DNA from: Syntrophaceae bacterium | Lineage (GTDB): Bacteria > Desulfobacterota > BSN033 > UBA1163 | Direction: 5' to 3' | DNA length: 64,000 nucleotides | Assembly: GCA_013388635.1 (NCBI GenBank) | Contig: JACAEX010000014.1 | Location: 1-64,000 of the forward strand | Part shown: in pieces, positions 7,641 to 17,289 of the stretch | How positions within the stretch are numbered: position 1 is the first letter of the stretch | Layout of the letters: each line of letters opens with the position of its first letter | The notes under the pieces: generated by a model | Seen by the model: only the letters and a program-made list of their open reading frames with translations | What the model was told of the DNA's origin: nothing | The model's database searches: none | Program-made: the position numbers and the translations under genes

Positions 7641-10481
7641 ATGAAAAGCACGAAATATGTCTATCTCTTTGAGGAGGCAGACGGCACGAACAAAAAACTG
7701 TTTGGAGGAAAGGGCGCAGGCCTGGCTGAGATGACCCATATGGGGCTACCTGTCCCGCCTGGATTTATTGTCACCACGGAGGCCTGCCTTCGGTATTTTG
7801 AGAACAGAAAGAGGCTTCCAAAAGGTCTCATGGAAGAGGTTCAAGAAAACCTCAAGAAGATTGAAGAGAAGACCGGCAAGGTATTTGGAAGCTCCCAAAA
7901 CCCCCTCTTCTTCTCTGTCCGTTCCGGTGCAGCCCTCTCCATGCCTGGGATGATGGACACCATCCTCAATCTGGGCTTAAACGACGAAACGATCGAAGGA
8001 TTGATCCAGATTACCTCGGACGGCAGGTTTGCATACGATGCCTATCGGAGGTTCATCCAGCTCTTTGGAAAGATCGCTCTGGGTGTGGAGGAGAAGGAGT
8101 TCGACCAGATCCTCAACAGGATGAAGGAAAAAGAGAAGGCAGTCTATGACACCGATCTCGACGCCGATAGCCTCAAGGATGTTTGCGAACAATATCTCGG
8201 ATTGATCAGGCGGAAGACAGGAACTCCTTTTCCCGAAGATCCCATGATCCAGTTGAGACTTGCCATTGAAGCCGTTTTCAAATCCTGGATGGGGAAGAGG
8301 GCCGTGGATTACCGAAGGGAATTCAACATCACCCCTGAGATGGCCAACGGGACAGCGGTCAATGTATGCACCATGGTCTTCGGAAACATGGGTTTCGATT
8401 CTGCAACCGGCGTGGCCTTTACACGAGACCCTGCAACCGGAGAGAACATTCTCTACGGCGAATACCTGGTCAATGCTCAGGGAGAGGATGTGGTGGCCGG
8501 GATCAGAACCCCCAAACCCATTCAAGAGATGAAGAAAGAGATGCCAAAGATCTATCGGGAATTGGAGCGGGTCCGGAGGGTCCTGGAAGAGCATTTCCAT
8601 GAAGTTCAGGACTTCGAGTTTACCGTGGAGAAAGGAACCCTCTACATCCTCCAGACCCGGAATGGCAAGATGAACGCCCAGGCCATCGTCCGGACCTCGA
8701 AAGAGATGGTCGCTGAAAAGCTGTTCGACAAGGAGAAAGCCGTATCGAGATTGAAACCCAACGAGCTCGAGCAACTCCTTCACAAGCGGATCGATCCCAA
8801 TTTCAAGGGAAAACCCGTGGCCATGGGCCTTGCAGCCTCTCCTGGCGCAGCTTCCGGGAAAGCGATCTTCGATGCCGATGAGGCAGAAAGGGTGGGCAAG
8901 CTCGGCCACCGGGTGATCTTGGTCAGGGAAGAGACAAAACCGGAGGACATCCACGGTTTCTTTGCGGCTCAGGGGATTTTGACGAGCCGGGGGGGAAAGA
9001 CCTCCCATGCCGCAGTGGTCGCCAGGGGCATGGGCAAACCCTGTGTTTCGGGGTGCGAGGAGCTTCACATCGATCCCAAGGGAAGAGAGGCCACCATCCG
9101 GAATATCCACATCAAGGAGGGAGATTTCATCACGATCGATGGCTCCAGAGGCGAGGTCTACCTTGGAGAGGTCCCTACGGTCGACCCCGAGATCAGCGGT
9201 GACCTCCTCACCCTTCTGCGCTGGGCTGATGAAATCAGAACGATGGGTGTCCGGGCCAATGCCGATACTCCTGAGGATGCGGTCAAGGCAAGGCAACTCG
9301 GGGCTGAAGGGATCGGCCTCTGCCGAACCGAAAGGATGTTCAATGCGGTCGACCGTCTTCCGATTGTGAGGGAGATGATCTTGGCAGGATCGAAGGAGAA
9401 GAGGGCAGAGGCGATTGCCAAACTCCTCCCCTTGCAGAAAGGGGACTTCAAACTGATCTTCAGGGCAATGGAGGGGCTGCCCGTTACCGTTCGCCTCCTC
9501 GACCCTCCACTTCACGAATTTCTTCCATCGGCTGAAGAATTGGCCTCGGAGCTCAGAAAACTGGAGGAGATGGAGCGGGCCTTCTCCTCCATGGAGAATA
9601 TCTCTGAGGCGATGAAGTTTGTCGACCCCTCCTTCCGGGAATCTCTCAAACCTCTCGAACATATGGTGGTCGATCTCAATGAGATCAAGGAGAAGAGACT
9701 TGACAGGAAATTGATCCGCAAACAGCAAGAAACCTTTCGCAAGGTGAAGGAGATGATGGAGGTCAATCCCATGCTCGGCCACCGCGGGGTCAGATTGGGA
9801 ATCACCTATCCCGAGATCTACAGGATGCAGATCCAGGCGATCCTTGAGGCGGCTGCCGAATTGATCAAAGAGGGTCTCGATATTCAACCTGAGATCATGG
9901 TGCCTCAAGTCTGCACGGCTCAGGAGCTGAAGTGGGTCTATCAGTTGGTCAAGAAGATCCAGAAGGAAGTGGAAAGTCAATATCAGGTCAAGATTCCGTT
10001 CAAATTTGGAACGATGATCGAGGTGGTCAGGGCCTGTATGAGGGCAGGAAGGCTGGCAGAGGTTGCAGATTTCTTCTCCTTTGGAACGAACGACCTCACC
10101 CAGGCCACCTTCTCCTTCTCGAGAGAGGACGCGGAGAATAAATTTCTTCCCCTCTACAATGAGCGCAAAATCCTTCAGGACAACCCCTTTGAGGTTCTGG
10201 ATGTGAAGGGGGTGGGAAGGTTAATGATGATCACCATCGAATGGGGAAGGAGGACGAAACCAGACCTGAAGATCGGGATCTGTGGTGAACACGGAGGACA
10301 TCCCGAATCGGTTATATTCTGTCATAATATCGGAATATCCTATGTGAGCTGCTCTGTCCCGCGCCTCCCTGTTGCACGCTTAGCGGCTGCGCATGCCAGA
10401 TTGCAGGAAAAGGAGAGGGAGAAAGAGAAGAGACCCCCTGGGAAGTTCGACCCCGACTACCCGTTCACCGTCTTCTTCTAA
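7641..10481 (+). CDS. ppdK: Pyruvate, phosphate dikinase
   Basis: Reversibly interconverts pyruvate, ATP and phosphate with PEP, AMP and pyrophosphate; in anaerobes it can run toward ATP or toward gluconeogenesis. The 946-residue protein is slightly longer than the usual 870-930. Motifs in order are GGKGAGLAEM near residue 22 (nucleotide-binding domain), the phosphohistidine loop GGKTSHAAVV (His about 456), and a C-terminal PEP-binding barrel with GICGEHGGHPESV carrying the catalytic cysteine. The ATG at 7641 directly precedes the conserved KYVYLFEE start. It is divergent from ppsA, so the cell holds two routes between pyruvate and PEP under adjacent control. A large antisense open frame inside it is a shadow. 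Confidence 0.97.
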   Translation: MKSTKYVYLFEEADGTNKKLFGGKGAGLAEMTHMGLPVPPGFIVTTEACLRYFENRKRLPKGLMEEVQENLKKIEEKTGKVFGSSQNPLFFSVRSGAALSMPGMMDTILNLGLNDETIEGLIQITSDGRFAYDAYRRFIQLFGKIALGVEEKEFDQILNRMKEKEKAVYDTDLDADSLKDVCEQYLGLIRRKTGTPFPEDPMIQLRLAIEAVFKSWMGKRAVDYRREFNITPEMANGTAVNVCTMVFGNMGFDSATGVAFTRDPATGENILYGEYLVNAQGEDVVAGIRTPKPIQEMKKEMPKIYRELERVRRVLEEHFHEVQDFEFTVEKGTLYILQTRNGKMNAQAIVRTSKEMVAEKLFDKEKAVSRLKPNELEQLLHKRIDPNFKGKPVAMGLAASPGAASGKAIFDADEAERVGKLGHRVILVREETKPEDIHGFFAAQGILTSRGGKTSHAAVVARGMGKPCVSGCEELHIDPKGREATIRNIHIKEGDFITIDGSRGEVYLGEVPTVDPEISGDLLTLLRWADEIRTMGVRANADTPEDAVKARQLGAEGIGLCRTERMFNAVDRLPIVREMILAGSKEKRAEAIAKLLPLQKGDFKLIFRAMEGLPVTVRLLDPPLHEFLPSAEELASELRKLEEMERAFSSMENISEAMKFVDPSFRESLKPLEHMVVDLNEIKEKRLDRKLIRKQQETFRKVKEMMEVNPMLGHRGVRLGITYPEIYRMQIQAILEAAAELIKEGLDIQPEIMVPQVCTAQELKWVYQLVKKIQKEVESQYQVKIPFKFGTMIEVVRACMRAGRLAEVADFFSFGTNDLTQATFSFSREDAENKFLPLYNERKILQDNPFEVLDVKGVGRLMMITIEWGRRTKPDLKIGICGEHGGHPESVIFCHNIGISYVSCSVPRLPVARLAAAHARLQEKEREKEKRPPGKFDPDYPFTVFF

Positions 10482-10506
10482 CCTGAATTGAGCAATATCT
10501 CTGCTC

Positions 10507-12240
10507 TTAAGCCTGAACCCTTAGGACCTCCCGATCCCTTAATCTGACATAACCGCGGTGGGTGATCCTCAGGTGAGGGATCGCAGGAGAGCCCAGGGTG
10601 TCAACCGTGAGGATAGGCTTCTCCCACCTCGCCCCGTTCTCCATCAGGCACTGATTAAGCCTCTTGACCTCCTTCCCCACTTCCTTCATCGGCTTCAATG
10701 AGGCGAGGCCACAAAGGGGAGCTGGAAATTCTGCGACGACCTCCTCTCCGATCGCATAGACGCCTCCGCCGCCGATCTCCCTGAGCCTTTCGACAACCGT
10801 CTCCATCGATCGGGTATCACACCCGACGACGATGATGTCAGGGGTATCCCAGCACATCGTCGACCCATAAGCTCCTCTCTGAAGACCGAATCCTTTCAAA
10901 AACCCGACGAAACCCTCTTCACTTCCCGATCGATTTAGAGCGAGAGCCATGATCACATCCTTGGATCCTTCAGGATCTCCGAGGTCAATGATGTCTTCCC
11001 TGGTCACAAGTCTGCTCACAAGCTCCATCGCCCTCACCTTCCCTCTGGCGGGAAGAGGCGGAACGCTATAGCCATGAACCTTCACTGTGGCAAACATGGA
11101 GTCCGGAAAGAAGACCCTTTTCGGCTCCACCATGTTCTGGCCATCTCTGAAGATGACCTTTCCATGACAGATCACCCACTGGGGGGTAAATTCTTCTGGA
11201 GAAGGGATGATCACAGCATCTGCCATCCTCCCCGGCGAAAGGGAACCGAGGAGGTGGTCGAGACGAAAATGCTCGGCGACGTTGAGCGTCACCATCTGGT
11301 AAAGCAATCCAGGGGATATTCCAAGCGCTAAAGCCCTCCTCAGAGAGGCATCGAGATAACCTTCATTGAGAAAATCCTCCGGGTCCACCCCGTCGGTCGA
11401 AAGAACTAATCTTCTGAAGTCGATCCCCTTATCAAAAATCCCTCTGACTCCGGCCAACTCCCTTCGTATCGATCCCTCTCGAATCATCACCCAGTAGCCA
11501 AGCCTCAACCTCTCCAGCACCTCATCTTCGGTGATCGGTTCGTGACAGGAGGAGGGCCCAAAACAGGTATAGGCCTGAAGCTTTCTTCCTGATGCGCCTG
11601 CAGTATGCCCTTCGACCCTCTTGCCCTGCTCAACAGCAATGGAAGCAAGCTCCCTCACCCTCTCTCCCTGCAATTCTTTCAAAAAGATATTACTCCAGTA
11701 GATCTCACCCATCCCGAGACACCTCGGGCTTTGCAATAATGGGAGGAGGTCCTCATTGGCAGGAGCATTGATCTCTTCAGAAGAAGTGAGGCCGCACAAG
11801 GGTGCGACCGTATAATAGAAGCGGATGGGCTGTCCCTCAAGACCTCGGACAAGATATTCGATCCCCTCTCTTCCTACCACCGTGGCCAGCTCAATGGTCT
11901 CGGTGACCACTGTGGTCACGCCTGTCGGGATCACATATCTGACGAACTCTTCAATGCCGTACCGGTTGCTGATATGCGTATGCCCTTCTATCAGGCCGGG
12001 CAGAACAACCATCCCCTTGGCATCGATCACAACCCTCCGTTCCCCTCCGGGAGGATCGAGATCCGGCCCCACATAGGCGATGGCTCCATCCTTGATCCAG
12101 ATCGACTGCCCTCTGATAAATTCCCTGGTGAAGACATTGAAGACAGAGCCGTTGGTGATAACCATATCCGGTGGGATATTCCCGAGAGCGACCTCGCTAA
12201 GGATTCTGCTCTGCTCGCTTTTCTTCACGGACGGTTTCAT
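10507..12240 (-). CDS. ade: Adenine deaminase
   Basis: Deaminates adenine to hypoxanthine in purine salvage. The 577-residue protein belongs to the metal-dependent amidohydrolase superfamily in the Ade branch: metal-binding VLPGLIEGHTHI (about residues 94-105), RVEGHTAGASG, an FGPSSCHEPIT segment, and LSTDGVDPEDF with the catalytic Asp. The C-terminal half carries the family's extra domain (GCDTRSM, GGGVYAIG). No purine riboswitch is visible in the leader. The gene converges on ppdK with only 25 bases between stop codons. Confidence 0.93.
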   Translation of the reverse strand: MKPSVKKSEQSRILSEVALGNIPPDMVITNGSVFNVFTREFIRGQSIWIKDGAIAYVGPDLDPPGGERRVVIDAKGMVVLPGLIEGHTHISNRYGIEEFVRYVIPTGVTTVVTETIELATVVGREGIEYLVRGLEGQPIRFYYTVAPLCGLTSSEEINAPANEDLLPLLQSPRCLGMGEIYWSNIFLKELQGERVRELASIAVEQGKRVEGHTAGASGRKLQAYTCFGPSSCHEPITEDEVLERLRLGYWVMIREGSIRRELAGVRGIFDKGIDFRRLVLSTDGVDPEDFLNEGYLDASLRRALALGISPGLLYQMVTLNVAEHFRLDHLLGSLSPGRMADAVIIPSPEEFTPQWVICHGKVIFRDGQNMVEPKRVFFPDSMFATVKVHGYSVPPLPARGKVRAMELVSRLVTREDIIDLGDPEGSKDVIMALALNRSGSEEGFVGFLKGFGLQRGAYGSTMCWDTPDIIVVGCDTRSMETVVERLREIGGGGVYAIGEEVVAEFPAPLCGLASLKPMKEVGKEVKRLNQCLMENGARWEKPILTVDTLGSPAIPHLRITHRGYVRLRDREVLRVQA

Positions 12241-12383
12241 AACAAAAAGATGACTTCTCTGTCAAACGCCCGCACCTCGATATCCCTTGAAAACAGAGAG
12301 ATCCCGGAAGGATTATCCCAAGACGCCTGCAGTAGAGAATACTAACAGGAAGAGACTGAAGGGTGAACGAAAGGGTGATTAAC

Positions 12384-13469
12384 TCAAAAATGGAATTCCA
12401 TGATATTCGTCTCTATATCTTCCTTGATCCGCATTATCTCATCCTTTGCGGCGAAGAAGGCATCGACGACCTTAGGGTCAAAGTGCCTTCCGCTCTCCTC
12501 TCTGATATAGTTGAAGGCCTCTTCCACTGAAAACGGCTTCACCCTGTAAGGACGTTTGGAGGTCAGGGCATCGAAAACGTCAGCAATCGCTGCAATCCGC
12601 CCGACCAGAGGGATCTTTGAACCTTTGAGGCCTTTTGGGTAGCCACTGCCGTCCCACCTTTCATGATGGGTCAGCGCAATGGTCTGGGCCAATTTGATGA
12701 ACCTGGCACCCGAACCCGCCAGGATCTGTGCCCCCATAACCGTATGCTGTCGCATAATCTCCCATTCTTCATCATTCAGCTTACCGGGCTTGAGCAAGAT
12801 GTGATCTGGAATTCCAATCTTGCCTGCATCGTGCATCGGGACCGTATAGAGAAGATCCTCCACGGTCTGTTTGCTCAGCCCCATCTTGCGGGCAACAGCC
12901 GATGCATAGTAGCTCATCCTTTTAATGTGATCACCGGTGTTCTCATCCCTATACTCCGCTGCCCGGCAGAGGTGGCAGATACTTTCGAGCGAGACCTCCC
13001 TGAGCTTCTTAAAGGCCTGCCTCAGCTGGGCCGTCCTTTTGGCAACCTCTGCCTCCAACTCCTTCTGATAATTCCGCATATGATCATTGTAGGCCTTGAC
13101 CTTAAGCAGCGACTGGACCCTTGCTCTGAGTTCGCTCTTATCCACAGGCTTGCTCAGGAAGTCGTCGGCCCCTGCTTCCAGGGCCTTTACCCTATCCTCC
13201 ACTTCGTTAAGGGCTGTCACCATAACAACAGGAATGATCCTGGTCTCATCCTCTCTCTTCAACTCTCTCGCCACTTCAAAACCGTCCATCTGGGGCATCA
13301 TGATATCAAGCAAGATCATATCCGGAGGACTCTCACGCACCTTTTCAAGGGCCTCTCTCCCATTGCTCGCGGTGGCCACCTCGTAGCCAAAGGAGGTCAA
13401 AAGAAGCGTCATCAAACGCAGATTCCGATCTTCGTCGTCTACAACCAAGATCTTGGCTCTCTTATCCAT
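12384..13469 (-). CDS. Response regulator with HD-GYP phosphodiesterase domain
   Basis: A 361-residue RpfG-like protein. The N-terminal receiver (1-120) has the acidic pocket VVDDED, phospho-acceptor Asp55 (ILLDIMMPQMDG) and the SKPVDKSEL lysine. A short coiled linker (about 125-160) leads to an HD-GYP domain with HDAGKIGIPD and HHERWDGSGYPKG. HD-GYP domains degrade cyclic di-GMP, so phosphorylation probably sets c-di-GMP turnover. It stands divergent from the cheR/kinase operon, whose receivers and kinases are plausible partners. All core catalytic motifs look intact. Confidence 0.94.
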   Translation of the reverse strand: MDKRAKILVVDDEDRNLRLMTLLLTSFGYEVATASNGREALEKVRESPPDMILLDIMMPQMDGFEVARELKREDETRIIPVVMVTALNEVEDRVKALEAGADDFLSKPVDKSELRARVQSLLKVKAYNDHMRNYQKELEAEVAKRTAQLRQAFKKLREVSLESICHLCRAAEYRDENTGDHIKRMSYYASAVARKMGLSKQTVEDLLYTVPMHDAGKIGIPDHILLKPGKLNDEEWEIMRQHTVMGAQILAGSGARFIKLAQTIALTHHERWDGSGYPKGLKGSKIPLVGRIAAIADVFDALTSKRPYRVKPFSVEEAFNYIREESGRHFDPKVVDAFFAAKDEIMRIKEDIETNIMEFHF

Positions 13470-13812
13470 GGACTCTTTTCCTAAGAATCTGAGCCTATTT
13501 TTGCATGATCATCAGACTGAGATGAACTTCTTCAGATTTGACCGGGGAGCATATTCCATACCCACAGTCCAATATTTTCGTAAGGCTATGAATTCATTAC
13601 ATTTATCAAGAATTCCAAAAAAAGAAGGGGACTTTTTGAATGCCCAATTTTGTCAACCCCCTGGCACATTTATATCACCCCTTCCATTCCGATTCAATCC
13701 TTTTTCAGGAAAAAAGTACGAATTCCGTGGGCTTATCGTCATGCCTTCAACTTTTCTTGACTTATTTGATGGAATGGATGAAAATTTCTGAATTAAGGGG
13801 TTAAAAAGGAGA
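13470..13812. other. Intergenic region between divergent signalling genes
   Basis: This 343-base AT-rich stretch must hold promoters for the HD-GYP gene and for the cheR operon. TTGACT near 13758 is the best -35 match on the plus strand, but its -10 partner is weak. No gene, strong hairpin or convincing operator is visible. Confidence 0.5.
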
Positions 13813-14649
13813 ATGAGCCCCGTTGATATCAAAGATCTCGATCTCCTCCTTGAAAAGGTGTATCGGGAGGGAGGGTACGACTTTCGGGGATACCGGCGAG
13901 GGACAGTGACCCGACGCCTGGAGAAGAGACTTCATGCTACAGGGAGGGAGACGTGCCAGGACTATATCCAATTTCTGGATACCCATCCTGAAGAGTATGA
14001 GAAACTCGCAGATTGTCTCACCATAAAGGTGAGTGGATTCTTCAGAAACTCGTATGCTTTTCACCAGGTCGCGCACCTGGTGCTTCCTGAATTGGTTTCA
14101 GAGAAGAGAAGACGAAAAGACCGGAGCCTGAGGGTGTGGAGCACGGCCTGCGCCCGGGGCCAGGAACCTTATTCGATTGCCATCCTGATAGCCGAATTCT
14201 TGGGATGTGAGCGAGAGAGGTTTGATATCTCGATCTACGCAACGGATATCAGTCGCACCGCTTTGAAGGAGGCCGAGGCAGGTAGATACTCTCCGAAAGA
14301 AGTCAATGGCCTTCCGAAGACGATCCTTAAAAATTATTTTAGCCACGCCGACGGCCATTACCAGGCAACCGCTGACATGAAACGATCGATCCACTTCTCC
14401 CATTTTGATCTGACCTCATCACCGCAACCTCCTTTTATGAACCTGGATTTGATCTTCTGTTGCAATATCCTGATATATCTTCAGAAACAGCTTCAGGAAC
14501 ATGTGCTTGATATGCTTTATCGTTCGCTCCGCTCCCAAGGATACCTGATCCTCGGAGAGTCGGAAACACTGCCAAACAGTCTTCGTACAAAGCTGAGCTG
14601 TTTAGATACGAAGGCGAGAATATATAAGAAGGTGTCGGTCTGCTTTTAA
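13813..14649 (+). CDS. CheR-type protein-glutamate methyltransferase
   Basis: A 278-residue S-adenosylmethionine-dependent methyltransferase of the CheR family, which methylates glutamates of chemoreceptors. The N-terminal all-helical CheR domain (about 1-80) is followed by the methyltransferase fold with LRVWSTACARGQEPYSIA (SAM-binding motif I), IYATDISRTAL and LDLIFCCNILIYL. ATG at 13813 has AAGGAG just upstream. Unusually, no chemoreceptor, CheA, CheB or CheW lies nearby; it instead heads a run of kinases and receivers. Motif I has SA replaced by TA relative to the common WSAGC form. The target may be a non-chemotaxis signalling protein. Confidence 0.9.
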   Translation: MSPVDIKDLDLLLEKVYREGGYDFRGYRRGTVTRRLEKRLHATGRETCQDYIQFLDTHPEEYEKLADCLTIKVSGFFRNSYAFHQVAHLVLPELVSEKRRRKDRSLRVWSTACARGQEPYSIAILIAEFLGCERERFDISIYATDISRTALKEAEAGRYSPKEVNGLPKTILKNYFSHADGHYQATADMKRSIHFSHFDLTSSPQPPFMNLDLIFCCNILIYLQKQLQEHVLDMLYRSLRSQGYLILGESETLPNSLRTKLSCLDTKARIYKKVSVCF

Positions 14650-14700
14650 ACCCGTTTCCCGAGTCTTGCCCACAGCGATCGGAAAAGGAGAGAGCGAGTC

Positions 14701-16536
14701 ATGAAAAAGAGAAAGGGGATCACAAAAGAGAGTGAGGAGAGATACCGGAGAGAGACGATCGGGCATAGGCAACGCAAGGCATCACCGGTGAAGAGTGGAC
14801 AGACGGTCAGCCGGCTCTCTCAGGAGAATGCCGTCATGGCTGAGATCGGCCGAATTATCAGCTCAACCCTGAACATCGAAGAGGTTTATGAAAGGTTTGC
14901 CGAAGAGGTGCGCAAGCTTATCCCCTTTGACCGAATTGTGATCAATACCATCAACGTTGAAAAGGGCACTGTCATGAATCTTTACATGGCTGGAAAAGGG
15001 GTCACAGGCCGGAAGGTTGGGGAGGTCTACCCTCTCGAAGGTTCAGGCAATGCCGAGATGGTTCGCACCCGCTCAACCATTCTGATCCAGACAGAAGATT
15101 TCAGTGAATACAAAGACCGCTTTCCCATGCTTTTGTCCACCTTTCAAGCCGGGTTTCGATCGATCATGAACGTCCCTCTCTTTTCAAAAGGTCAGCTGAT
15201 CGGGGGATTGCTTTTGAGATCTTACAAACCCTATGCCTACACAGAAAAGGATGTGCGCCTGGCTGAAAGGGTGAGCAGTCAGATCGCTGGCGCCATAGCC
15301 AATGCGCTGCTCTTCGCTGAGCGCGAGCGGGCAGAGGAAGCATTGAGAAGGAGCGAGGAGAGGTACCGGACCATTCTCGAGGAGATTCAGGAGGGCTATT
15401 TTGAGCTTGACCTCTCAGGGAACTTCACCTTCGTGAATGATGCGGAGTGCCGGATCCTCGGATATCCCACCCGGGAGGAATTGATCGGGATGAACCACCG
15501 GCAGTGCGCAGGCGAAAACAGCGCCAAAAAGTTGGATCAACTTTTCAACGATATCTACAGGACAGGGGAACCGGTGAAGGGGTATGATTTGGAATTGATC
15601 AAAAAAGATGGGACAAGGGTATTTAGTGAAATTTCAATCTCTCTGATGAAGGATTCGCAAGGGAAACCGATCGGATTCCGGGGTACCTCCCGGGATGTCA
15701 CCGAGCGCAAACGAATGGAAGAAGCACTGAAAAAGACCGACGACGATCTCAGGGAGTCGATTGAGGAACTTCGGGCCACCGAAGAAGAGTTAAGGGCAAC
15801 CAACGAAGAGCTGCAGGCGGCCAATAAGGTGCTAAAGGAGACACAGGACCAGCTCATCCGCTCCGAAAAGCTGGCGGCGATAGGCAAGCTGGCCGGCGGG
15901 GTCGGGCACGAGCTCAGAAACCCCCTCGGAGCCATCAAGAATGCGGTCTATTACATAAAAGGGAAGGTGACAAATAGCGAATTGGCCAGGAAAGAGCCGA
16001 GGGTCTTAGAATTCCTTGAGATCATAGAGGATGAGATCAATTCTTCTAACAAGATCATCAGCGACCTTTTGAACTTTTCGCGCGTCGGCAAGCCGGCTGT
16101 CTCACCCGCTCAGATAGGGAAGGTGATGGAGGACGCCCTCTCTTACTTAACTTTCCCCGAACATATAGAGGTCATCAACAAGCTCGAGGCCGGTCTGCCC
16201 GAGGTGAAGATTGACAGGGATCAGATCCGCCAGGTATTCGTCAATATCCTTACCAATGCAATGCAGGCGATGCCCCAGGGAGGGAAACTGACGATAGACG
16301 GGAGAAAGGGGGAGAAATTCCTCGAAGTGGCCATCTCGGATACCGGTGACGGAATCTCGGAGGATGTGATAGGAAAGGTTTTTGACCCGCTCTTCACCAC
16401 TCGAGCAAAGGGGATCGGCTTAGGACTGGCGGTTTGCAAATCAATTATGGAGAGGCATGGAGGAACCATTGAGGTGAAAAGCAAGTTGGGAGAAGGAGCT
16501 GTATTTACGGTAAAGCTCCCCCTGGAAGCCAATTGA
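14701..16536 (+). CDS. GAF-PAS sensor histidine kinase
   Basis: A 611-residue soluble kinase without membrane segments. It has a GAF domain (about residues 45-205), a PAS domain with PAC motif (about 218-340, FRGTSRDVTERKR), a coiled coil of ESIEELRATEEEL type repeats (about 345-390), a HisKA domain with GHELRNPL (His about 403) and an HATPase domain with NILTNAMQAM, DTGDGI and GIGLGLAV. The domain set suggests sensing of a small ligand or redox state in the cytoplasm. It probably phosphorylates the double receiver encoded 21 bases downstream. AAAGGAGAGAG precedes the ATG. Confidence 0.94.
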   Translation: MKKRKGITKESEERYRRETIGHRQRKASPVKSGQTVSRLSQENAVMAEIGRIISSTLNIEEVYERFAEEVRKLIPFDRIVINTINVEKGTVMNLYMAGKGVTGRKVGEVYPLEGSGNAEMVRTRSTILIQTEDFSEYKDRFPMLLSTFQAGFRSIMNVPLFSKGQLIGGLLLRSYKPYAYTEKDVRLAERVSSQIAGAIANALLFAERERAEEALRRSEERYRTILEEIQEGYFELDLSGNFTFVNDAECRILGYPTREELIGMNHRQCAGENSAKKLDQLFNDIYRTGEPVKGYDLELIKKDGTRVFSEISISLMKDSQGKPIGFRGTSRDVTERKRMEEALKKTDDDLRESIEELRATEEELRATNEELQAANKVLKETQDQLIRSEKLAAIGKLAGGVGHELRNPLGAIKNAVYYIKGKVTNSELARKEPRVLEFLEIIEDEINSSNKIISDLLNFSRVGKPAVSPAQIGKVMEDALSYLTFPEHIEVINKLEAGLPEVKIDRDQIRQVFVNILTNAMQAMPQGGKLTIDGRKGEKFLEVAISDTGDGISEDVIGKVFDPLFTTRAKGIGLGLAVCKSIMERHGGTIEVKSKLGEGAVFTVKLPLEAN

Positions 16537-16557
16537 AAAGGGATAAGGAGGTCATTC

Positions 16558-17289
16558 ATGGGCCAGACAAACATCTTGGTCGTGGACGATGTTCGGAGCA
16601 TGCGCGTCACTCTGGGAGGCATCCTGGAAGATAAAGGCCACAGGGTGGTCATGGTGGAGAACGGTTATGAAGCGATCGAGGCGGTGAAAAGGGATTCGTT
16701 CGATCTCATCTTTATCGATATCAAGATGCCGGGGATCAACGGGGTTCAGACCTTCAGAGAGATCAAGAAGATCGATCGCAAGGCTGTTGTGATTATGATG
16801 ACCGCCTATTCCGTGGAGGATCTGTTGAAGGAGGCATTGGAGGAAGGGGCCTATGCGACCGTCTATAAACCCTTCGATGTCGACAGGATCATCGCCATCA
16901 TTGAGGAGGTTCTTCGTGAAAAGACGCTGATCCTGGTGGTGGACGATAAGTTTAGCGACAGGGAGACGCTCAAGACCATACTCGAGGACAAGGGATACAG
17001 AGTGGCTACGGCAACGGACGGTAACGAGGCCATTGAAAAGGTCAAAACGAGGCATTACGATATCATCTTTCTGGATGTGGTCCTCCCCGGCATCGACGGA
17101 GTTGAGACGTTTGAACGGGTCAAGAAGATAGACCCCAGAGCAACCGTGATTATGATGACGGGCTATACCGTAGAGGATCTCGTTAGGAGAGCGGTGAGCG
17201 AGGGTGCCTATACCTGCATCTATAAGCCCTTCAATATGGAGAAGTTGATCGAGCTTGTGGAGGGCATCTCCAGGGAGAAGAAGAGATGA
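16558..17289 (+). CDS. Tandem double-receiver protein
   Basis: A 243-residue protein made only of two receiver domains: residues 1-118 with phospho-acceptor Asp54 and 122-240 with Asp173. Each has its own DD pair and the TAYSVEDLL or TGYTVEDLV switch region followed by YKPF. There is no output domain, so it probably works as a phosphate shuttle or sink between the kinases on either side. Its TGA overlaps the next gene's start by four bases (ATGA), indicating translational coupling. Confidence 0.93.
   Translation: MGQTNILVVDDVRSMRVTLGGILEDKGHRVVMVENGYEAIEAVKRDSFDLIFIDIKMPGINGVQTFREIKKIDRKAVVIMMTAYSVEDLLKEALEEGAYATVYKPFDVDRIIAIIEEVLREKTLILVVDDKFSDRETLKTILEDKGYRVATATDGNEAIEKVKTRHYDIIFLDVVLPGIDGVETFERVKKIDPRATVIMMTGYTVEDLVRRAVSEGAYTCIYKPFNMEKLIELVEGISREKKR

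Noticed and set aside
7502-7651. Fifty-codon N-terminal extension of ppsA
   Set aside because: It runs across the promoter and most of the divergent region, has no homology to PEP synthases, and the ATG at 7501 has AAGGAGGG.
7977-9980. A 667-codon open frame antisense to ppdK
   Set aside because: It lies wholly opposite a well-conserved ppdK in a codon-biased genome, has low-complexity His/Asp/Leu-rich content typical of antisense shadows, and has no ribosome site.
13662-13677. TGGCAC as a sigma-54 promoter before cheR
   Set aside because: The required GC element (TTGC) is missing at the correct spacing; only TATC is found.
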